In this document: piece after piece, positions 56,459-64,000 of the stretch | Layout of the letters: every line of letters starts with the position of its first letter | Position numbering within the stretch: position 1 is the first letter of the stretch | NCBI GenBank assembly: GCA_020137815.1 | Contig: CM035360.1 | Span: 696,682-760,681 of the forward strand | Reading direction: 5' to 3' | DNA from: Hormiphora californensis | Taxonomy: Eukaryota; Ctenophora; Tentaculata; Cydippida; Pleurobrachiidae | Length of the DNA stretch: 64,000 nt | Notes under the pieces: model-generated | What the model was told of the DNA's origin: nothing | Database searches by the model: none | The model's input: the letters and a program-made list of their open reading frames with translations, nothing else | Program-made: the position numbers and the translations under genes

Positions 56459-59400
56459 CTACTCTCCAATCTGTGTTGCAGTAGTAAATTTGTGATAGTC
56501 CTTACTACTGACACTCAGTACTGTCCCATTCCTAATTTCCCCACATATCCCTCTAACTAGGTTGGTATAGAATTGTTGCTCTCTAGGAAACTCAGTATAC
56601 CGCTCAACGTGGTCCAAACCGTCTTGCAGTTTGAGGGTTAGGGAATCATAGTTCGATCGGACAATCTCCATGACCTAGTGTGTGAGAGAGAGTTAGAACT
56701 AAACTGGCAAGGTTTGTTTCTATAGCAGATATATATTACCTCTTCTGGTTTGGGTGTTGAGATCTTGTTTGTCTTGGACCATGCCTCAATTTTAGGGGCA
56801 AAGTGGTTCACCAAGGCTCGAATATTGTGGAGACTAGACAATAGTTCCCGACACAAATCTTTATAATGCGACCCTGTGAAGAGGTAAGACCATTTTTATA
56901 CGTGGTATGGGTGACTATATGATTAATATTATGTGGTGCTAAACAATCGAGGGATATTAGATTCTCCTACCTCGGTTTGAGTATTGTAGTGCCGTTTCAT
57001 TGAGTGCATCGAACACAGCGTACTGTCGTAGCACCTCATAATACAGTTCATCATAAGAATCAGGATTGGGTAGAAAGGTGTCTCCGTACATTACAAACAT
57101 GTTAAATATCTTCCCGACCTGGGGGTAGACAGGTTGTGAGGGGGGCCCGTTGTGAGTCAAGGAAGGGAATAACAACGAATTTTATTTTCTGTGAGCCGTG
57201 CGGGTTCGTTAGATGAATACGATACTTCCATAATAAAAGAATATCTTGAGAGACTAATAGTTGGTGAAATCTGGGTGATATAATATACCTAATTATCAAT
57301 GATTTAATATAAGTATGTGTACCTGTGTATAATTATCAATGATGGCAGGTGGTCTCCATTCTTCATCTTTACTAAAGAATTGCTGTGGTATTGTGTGGTG
57401 TTATGTGTGTTATGTAGTGTGTGATAATTGAATGTGATCAATGATACTACAACTAGTTAAACTAGTTAGGGCGGGTTATAACTGCACAGGTGCTCCATGA
57501 TGCTCAAATAAAAACTATGACAGTATAATCTTCAGGTGCATAACAAACTATACATTCCTGGATAGCAGCTCCCAGAGATATACATATACTAGTTGTTGTT
57601 ACATACCTGGATGTAGTTATGTATAATCTCAGGTGAATCAAGTTCCAGAGAATTAGACCACTTCACAGCGCTGATCACCGAATTCCATAATCCATTCCAG
57701 GGATAGTTCAATCGGACTTTAGACTTCTTCTCATAGCATAGAACACGGTGAATTACTCGATAACATTTACTAAGGGAATCATTGGTTACAAATTAAGAAA
57801 CCATCATGTAACCATCATCTTTCCTTGCAAAACAACTAGGTACCATTAAAAGTTCACTAATTGTACTGGTACTAGTGGTACTAAATATACTAATAGTACT
57901 AAAAGGTAGGATTTCCCCGGTAATTCCATGTAGTACCGACCTGTACAATTCTGTTGGGAAGGATTTAGTAAGGTTGGTGGTTAGGAATTCACTCATCAGA
58001 TCCAATAGAGTGTATGCGAGGGACATTGGGGCAGTATCCCCTGTTGCGTCCTTACGGTGCCGCAACTTCTGTAATGTTTGAGAGTATTGAACTGGAAATT
58101 AATTAACTTGGTAATTTTAATTGCATATCAATAAAGTTAATTCATGTAATTGTAATATTATCCAAATTCCACACATACCGTCCGATAAATGAAAACAGGG
58201 AACACCTGATTTTCATCATGCATGAAGGCATTTGCATAGTTATCCTCAGTTATGCAAAGTAGAATATTGAAACACAACATGGCAGCAGTGTGGTTGGTTT
58301 TAACATCAGAGAAGACGAGGGAGGAGAAAGTGAGGAATGAAGAAAGCAGATTACTATGACTCTCGACTGATCCCTCCTGATCCTCCCCCTGGGCTGCTGA
58401 CATCGTCTGAAACAGTGACGTCATTGCTTTTCAATAGAGCTACGTAGATTTAATGGGACACCCTGTATAGTTACTATACAGGGTGTCCCATTAAATCTAC
58501 GTAGTATACGCTAGAGATGAAGTTTAAACTTTATGAAACTCTGGCAATATTGGGGTACTGACTCCCGGGTAGGGATAAATACCTTCTCATAAAACTGTGA
58601 AAATACCTTCTCATAAAACTGTGAGTACACACTTTCCAATAAAAACTGTGAAATGAAAGACTGTCTCTCATATACCTGAGTTAGGACGCTAGTAAAGGTC
58701 CTATTTAGATGAACTATCTCGTACAGACTCAGCAGCAGGGAGAGGTCCACAGGTGGTGGTCCATTCTCGTCTCCACTCGCCCAAAACTAGTTAATATACA
58801 CTTGTTAGAAAAGAGGGAGTCACTAGCGTACTGGTTAATATACATTTGTTAGAAAAGAGGGAGTCACTAGTTCAAAACCACAAATCAGAAATACATCAAT
58901 TGGATGTCTGCCTAGTGCCTAGATCGGACGGGGGAATTGAGGGGTGGAGGAGGGAGGGGGAACAGTAACTAGATCGGGGAGGAGGGTAGGGGGTCACACA
59001 TACCCATGATGTTAAGTATTCCGTGTAGGTTGCTTGGTTCGTGTGTTTTACCGCCAATACCGTGCTAAAAATAAAAAGTAATATTTATATTATAATGCTC
59101 AACAAAAAATTATTATTTTCCAACAAAAAACACTGCTACTGTTTATCTCTAACTCTCTCGTTAGCTTTACTTGCCTGGCTAGACTGTGTTTCGGGCGGGG
59201 AGGGTTAGAACATAGCAAAGCTTTACCTGTTATAGCGTGTAACATAGTTCAGTAGAATTTCACCGAACCCATTTAGTAACAACTCATCATCTGTACCAGA
59301 TACTTTAATGTGATAGGGGTTGCTATACTGATAGAGGGGGAATAGGATTAGTAATGGGATTGCTATACTGAGAGAGGGGGAATAGGATTAGTAATGGGAT

Positions 59401-60720
59401 TAGTAATAGAATACAGTACATTGGTGTAGTCAGTAAAGCGTGATAGCGTATAATGGTAAACCTCATTTCTACACACCTCATTTTTCCTGTAGTTCAGAAG
59501 TATAGCCAGGAGAGAGAGGGAGTGGGTACCAAGGGATGACCGGAGCGATGGGTTAACCAGAACTTTACAGAGACTATACCAAAGGGAATGTAGCATCAGG
59601 TACTCCACCTAGTGAGATTTGGGGAAGTTTAGAAGAGGAACATACTCCCAGTGGTAGTTTGTAATCTTGAATAATCAATAACAATCCGAGACTGACTGAT
59701 TCAGTTGTTGTTGATTGCAAAAATCTTTCTATGTACATAGAGCGTATTTCATGTTTAAAACATACCATGGTGTTCTGTGACACGTTATCTGATGCACTAC
59801 ATAGTATCTTCAGGAATACCAGGGCGTAATACTTCAGTTCCTGTATCTTGTTAGCTATCAGAATCTTGTGTATCTCCTCGATAAGTTGTGACATTGTCTG
59901 TTCCGCCTGATCAAACCCAACGAGAACATCAACTGCTCTGAACCCCTCCCCCAGATCCTTCCTCCAGACACACTTCACTAGTGTAGATAGCGTCTAGTTG
60001 GGGGAATGGGAGGTGTTATTGAAATAATGATTCTTAGCATTATTATATTAGATACACACATCAATTACACATGTGTACAATATATATGTAACAACTTGCA
60101 AGATTGAGAAGTTGCAACTTACCAACAGAATATTCAAAGATTTGATGCAATGATCCTCCCGGAGCCCTTGAACACACTTCTTGAACAGCACATTGATGGA
60201 TCCCTGTAATAAGTCGGACAATTAGTATCTGCTGAGTGCAAGTGATGAACATTATTCTAACTTACTTTACTGATAGTAATAAATATTATTTCACTTACTT
60301 TTAAGCTGATAAGATCGTTAGATGTTAGCTCACTGAAATGCTCCTCCAACACAGGAACATTAACTTTAATCAGGAACAATTTCTCCCATACACGGTCATC
60401 TTGCTCTTCTCCCTGATGTGTAATAGTGATTTTAGTGGCGATGTTATATAGTGATGTAGATAATAACTGATGTAACAGTAACGCGGATAATGGTTAAAAC
60501 TATCATTGGGTACCAATCGAAATGAGATGTTTTGGTTCAAGCTCCAGCTGTACCACTATCGAGTACTTTCACCAGCATCTATTTACATATCAAGTACAGT
60601 ATTACAATCTTGTTTATTACCTCTCTCTATGCTCTATCTCTCTTTACTCTTGTTTACCTTAAGGATAGATTCGTAGATGATGCTAAACTCAGTTTTCAGC
60701 TGAGGTTTAGTGCTCCCCAT
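56459..60720 (-). CDS. ARMH3: Armadillo-like helical domain-containing protein 3
   Basis: Fifteen exons on the minus strand: 60658-60720, 60299-60412, 60123-60203, 59766-59993, 59477-59608, 59227-59327, 59004-59064, 58676-58786, 58179-58406, 57941-58068, 57607-57769, 57323-57382, 56971-57118, 56740-56873, 56459-56674. Phases agree and give 655 residues (human 689). Diagnostic stretches: VWEKLFLIKVNV, LLAILLNYRKNE, LYEIVHLNRTF, CITEDNYANAFMHDEN, RVLCYEKKSKVRLNYPW, NMFVMYGDTFLP, SYDELYYEVLRQ, NIRALVNHFAPKIE and RSNYDSLTLKLQDGLD. The family works at the Golgi with PI4KB and GBF1. Exons 59227-59327 and 58676-58786 have tandemly duplicated acceptors. The small exon 57323-57382 is less conserved but fits the phase. 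Confidence 0.93.
58440..58504. repeat. Perfect 32-bp palindrome, mariner-like ends
   Basis: CTACGTAGATTTAATGGGAC ACCCTGTATAGT (58440-58471) and its exact inverse (58473-58504) are separated by one base, in an ARMH3 intron. The CAGGGTGTCCC core is typical of mariner-type inverted ends; GGGACACCCTGTATA also occurs alone at 5228. Confidence 0.9.
58787..58870 (-). repeat. Duplicated acceptor region of an ARMH3 exon
   Basis: Two 40-44-bp copies (GTTAATATACAYTTGTTAGA then AAAGAGGGAGTCACTAG) abut the acceptor at 58786. The copy ends AACCAG/T where the real site has AACTAG/T. Confidence 0.75.
59321..59400 (-). repeat. Duplicated acceptor region of an ARMH3 exon
   Basis: TTGCTATACTGAKAGAGGGG plus AATAGGATTAGTAATGGGA is repeated after 40 bp, so the accept site TCTNTCAG/TATAGCAA occurs twice on the minus strand. 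Confidence 0.85.
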
Positions 60721-61117
60721 CACATGATAAGAAACTAAAATATAATATTCAATTACTGCTGTTTATGTAACCGTCGCTGGATAAATTAGCTCGAAGAAAC
60801 AAAACTTTAAAGTCCTCGGTTCAAACGCATGAAAATAACAGATAAGTAATTTGGCAAACGTTGCTGGCGCGGGATAAGGCAGCGCTTTTCAAATAAGTAA
60901 TCTGAAATCTGAAATTCTGACCCACTCGTCTTTTTCTCTGGCTGAAATATTATCGGTTAGATCGGTAAATTTGCGCTGCTATAAATGAAAATAAACAGTA
61001 AGGCGCGAAAAACTTTAGTTTGTAAAACGCGCGTCGCTGTACTGTTGCCAGTCAGCTCAGTTGCAGAAAATGAAAAAGTCAGAAGATTTTTGATTTTTGC
61101 CTTTTGCCCAGCGCCTA

Positions 61118-61481
61118 AGGAACCATAATATTATTATTATTATTAAATCTGTTTACAATAATTTGACACTGTCAATATTGCCATAATAAAGTTCAAGAGC
61201 CTCCAAGAGCACCCAAGAGCGCACCCGATCGAAGAGAGACCACACCTGAGAGCGCACCACACCCAAAAGAGACCACATCCAAGAGCGCACCACCTCCAGA
61301 AGACACCACTTCAAGAGCGCACCACATCAAAGAGAGCTCCCCATCCAGAAGATATGTTAGCTGCGCGCGGTATCTTCTGGATGGGGAGCTCTCTTTGATG
61401 TGGTGCGCTCTTGGAGTGGTGTCTTTTGGAGGTGGTACGCTCTTGGATGGGGTGCGCTCTTGAACTTTATTATGGTTCCTT
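61118..61481. repeat. Foldback element with perfect 40-bp inner arms
   Basis: Inner arms 61315-61354 and 61371-61410 are exact inverse copies around a 16-base loop. Pairing continues outward with mismatches to AAGTTCAAGAG (61188) and CTTGAACTT (61463), and AAGGAACCATAATA occurs at both ends. Arms are themselves made of CAAGAGCGCACC repeats. It would give a long double-stranded hairpin RNA if transcribed. Confidence 0.88.
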
Positions 61482-61484
61482 CTT

Positions 61485-61650
61485 GATCGCGGGGGCGGGG
61501 GCTCTGCCCTCAACACAGCACACCCCCGGGGCTGCGCCCCTGGACCCTGCTTGTAGGGGTTTCACCCCCACACCCCCTGACCAGGCCATGGCTGTTGCCC
61601 CAGGCCCCGGACGCACAGGGACACGCTTGGCCGGAGGCCCAGTTTCATCC
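61485..61650. other. GC-rich block
   Basis: Very GC-rich (GGGGCTGCGCCCCTGGACCC type), unlike the flanks; no supported frame. It shares the style of the GGGGGCTCTGCCCCCA block at 19588. Confidence 0.5.
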
Positions 61651-61723
61651 CTACATTTTAAATGCGATATTTCTGATAGTTTAAATCGGTTATGGTTATC
61701 GATAGCGTATATTTTTTCCCTGC

Positions 61724-62240
61724 CCGGGTGAATGCCCGAAGGGCATTCACCCGGGATGATGTTTTTAGCCCGCACGTGCCACGTGCTAAAAAGATCATTC
61801 AGGGTTTAGAAATCAGCAGATCGTGTAGTTAACTAAATGTCCGTCCGTCCGTCCGTCACGGACAACGCCTGACAACCGATCCATTTTGAAAGCGTCGTCC
61901 GCAAAGTTATTACACTACGGCCGATTTCGGTGGCACGCGCTCAAAACTTGTGCGCACACACTCTCAATGCAGCGTATGTATACAATTGCCGGATGAAATA
62001 GAATCACCCCGAATATAAATTGTAACTCCTACAGCTTATTTTCTCTTACAAATTGTCACTGTGCCTCAGCAGCTGTGTCCTGCTGGAGTCTAAACACCAA
62101 GAAGAGCCGTCATTTTTTCCTGTCCGAAGGGCATTCACTCGCACGCACGTGCTAAAAAGATCATTCAGGGTTTAGAAATCAGCAGATCGTGGGGACTGGG
62201 GTTAACTAAATATGTCCATCCGTCACGGACAACGCTTAAC
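61724..62240. repeat. CCCGGGTGAATGCCC hairpin and direct repeats
   Basis: A perfect 15-bp hairpin with a GAA loop lies at 61724-61756. The following block (GCACGTGCTAAAAAGATCAT through TCAGCAGATCGTG and the CCGTCCGTCACGGACAACGC stretch) at about 61775-61870 recurs at about 62143-62235. These look like two copies of one non-autonomous element in the ARMH3/RAPGEF intergenic space. Confidence 0.75.
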
Positions 62241-62543
62241 AACAAGTCTACTCCTTCATAAAACTTTCATCTCACGCTTCGTTGATTCAGCAAAGGAAAT
62301 GATTAACACAAATTCATCAAATTTAAATCCAATTGTGACAGGGAAACACCGCATTATGAATACATAATGCAATAATTCTTGTTAGGATCCCGAACATATT
62401 GCATGGACGTCATATAATAATATGGCTAAGTCCTAAGAGACTAGTCCGTACATTTTCTTACAGAAACATTGTAGGACAACTCCGTTTGTTATGACATGAT
62501 TAGACGCTCCCTACTACGTGGTGTGGGATAGTTGGTATGAAGC

Positions 62544-63684
62544 ATGGAAGTCATTCAACGTGTCATCAGTGCGCTACGGAAAGACTGTCGTGAAAGAACA
62601 ATCGAGGACTTCAACACCATCTTCGAGTATTTTGTTCAGTTACAGGTCAGTCACATGATGTTGGAACTGCAGTCATACACATAGTTTGGGAACTGCAGGG
62701 AACAGTTCAATTACCTACATAATATCTGTTTTCGGAGAACAGATTATTCTGAATAAAGAGATCTGAGCAAGAATTTAATTAATTAAAAACAAAGATATAA
62801 GATTTATACAATTTTCCCCAACAATGCTTCATAACCTTTTTAACCGATATATCCTCCTAGTTATCCCATTTTGCTGCGTTAACAAACAAAGAACTCCGGG
62901 AGACATGCAACCTGTCACGGTACATCGAATGTGATGAGAGTACAGTTCTCTTCAAGAGAAACACCCCAGCCAAGTGCTGGTATATCCTGGTCTCTGGATC
63001 TGTGTTGTATGGAAATCAGATGTTTTGCAAGGGTACAACATTTGGTCATAGCAAACCACCACTTCCATACCTGAGGAAGGATGATTGTATATCGTTGGAG
63101 TATTGCCAGGTAAATAGCTTGGCAAGTCTCCAAGTATTAGTTCCATTGTGTAACGAATATGTATGATTTGGTAGTTATATTTCTTGGGATGAGGCCAAGA
63201 CAAGTATTGTTTACATAGAGCTGCATTGTGTGAGGCTGAGCTAAATAAAGTGAGCTGTTGTTAAGATAAATAACAATCACACTCAAGTAGCTCCAACCTA
63301 TCCATGTCTTCTTTCCTCCCCCTCCCTTGTCTTCTTGACCCCACATCATTTCAGATAATAGTGATAGACTACTCAGCCCAAGAGCTAGCCGGAGGTCACG
63401 CTCCCTCGTACCGTGGGAACCTCCGCTCCTATCCGACCCGGTACAGCGGCAGTGTGGAGAGTTACAGCCTGCAATCTGGTGAAACATTCCCTGAACGAGA
63501 GAGTATCGATGGGAAATCAGCATCTTCCATTGACTCGTATCCCGATTTGTTGGGACTAACTGAGGGAGGGGTGGATAGTGACGATGAATCGGATGAGTTG
63601 TCACAACTGAGCGCTCAAACTATTGATCCGCTGAGGGATAGTTTGGGGAAGAAGCCCAGTGAGAGGACTGAAACTGACGTACAG
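62544..63684 (+). CDS. RAPGEF2/6-like Rap guanine exchange factor, 5' part
   Basis: Exons 62544-62645, 62861-63109 and 63355-63684, all phase 0, give 227 residues and continue beyond the window. The start ATG 62544 has an in-frame TGA just upstream. The first exon (SALRKDCRERTIEDFNTIF) and second (FKRNTPAKCWYILVSGSVLY) match the N-terminal helix and first cyclic-nucleotide-binding-like domain of RAPGEF6/RAPGEF2. The third is Ser-rich with an acidic patch (GGVDSDDESDELSQ), then DPLRDSLGKKPSERTETDV, where the family's second such domain begins. RAPGEFs activate Rap GTPases at membranes; the PDZ, RA and GEF domains would lie to the right. Confidence 0.9.
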
Positions 63685-63869
63685 GTGAGAGAAAGAAAGA
63701 AGAGTAGATGATACTATGCAATGTATAAATTCGGAGAGGCACATTTTGTTATTCAGGAAGGTCGGTTTTGGAATAATGTTAGATTAGTTAAACCGGTTAA
63801 ACCATACAAATCTGAATATTTTTCCGAATTGGGGGATTTGGTTTGATCTAGGTAACCATTCATTGTAGT

Positions 63870-63905
63870 TGTCTGTCTGTCTGTCTGTCTGTCTGCCTGT
63901 CTGTC
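63870..63905 (+). repeat. (GTCT)n microsatellite in a RAPGEF intron
   Basis: About eight GTCT units; pyrimidine-rich sequence follows to the window end. Confidence 0.9.
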
Positions 63906-64000
63906 ATGTCTACTGATGGTTTCCCCCACATCTCAACTGTATCTCCCAGGTCACTATCTCTACCACTATCTTTATCTTCCTTTCTCCCCCTCTCTCTATC

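Overview
This is a nuclear genome window from a multicellular animal. The protein-coding genes are metazoan in type (RIM-like Zn-finger/PDZ/C2, Bicaudal-C, Hv1 proton channel, THOC5, ARMH3, RAPGEF2/6). Introns are short and GT-AG, and many flanks are filled with (GA)n/(CT)n, minisatellites and transposable elements. The proteins are fairly diverged from vertebrate ones, so an invertebrate, perhaps an early-branching lineage such as a sponge, is plausible; the sequence alone does not settle it. Exon boundaries below were read by hand from splice motifs, phase and family alignment, and no transcript data were available.

Layout. 1-3520: a Penelope-like retroelement (PLE), one ORF with RT and GIY-YIG domains, preceded by a truncated copy of its own 3' end; each 3' end carries a possible hammerhead ribozyme. 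4094-20299 (minus): a RIM-like gene. A small secreted-protein gene (6205-8384, plus) and a decayed copy of its first exon lie inside a RIM intron. 17200-19075: foldback and 162-bp tandem repeats. 21074-24820: a CR1/L2-type non-LTR retrotransposon with a candidate -1 frameshift site. 25969-36040 (plus): Bicaudal-C-like gene, full of intronic minisatellites. 36041-51950: gene-poor, repeat-rich, with inverted-repeat elements, a tandem MITE pair, a few weak small-gene candidates and some sequence of doubtful quality. 51953-56211 (minus): THOC5, with an intronless Hv1 gene (53852-54475, plus) inside one of its introns. 56459-60720 (minus): ARMH3. 61100-62240: foldback and palindromic repeats. 62544-end (plus): the 5' end of a RAPGEF2/6-like gene.

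The most striking pattern is not a gene. First, at least eight exon-intron junctions in three genes sit inside local tandem duplications or minisatellites that copy the splice site itself. Second, three introns in two genes consist of, or begin with, one dispersed repeat that joins a CACGTG box to a perfect CArg-type box (CCATATATGG) and starts exactly at the 5' splice site, as expected of an introner-like element. Other leads are the Hv1 channel that lacks the conserved S4 tryptophan, the possible PLE ribozymes and the non-LTR frameshift site.
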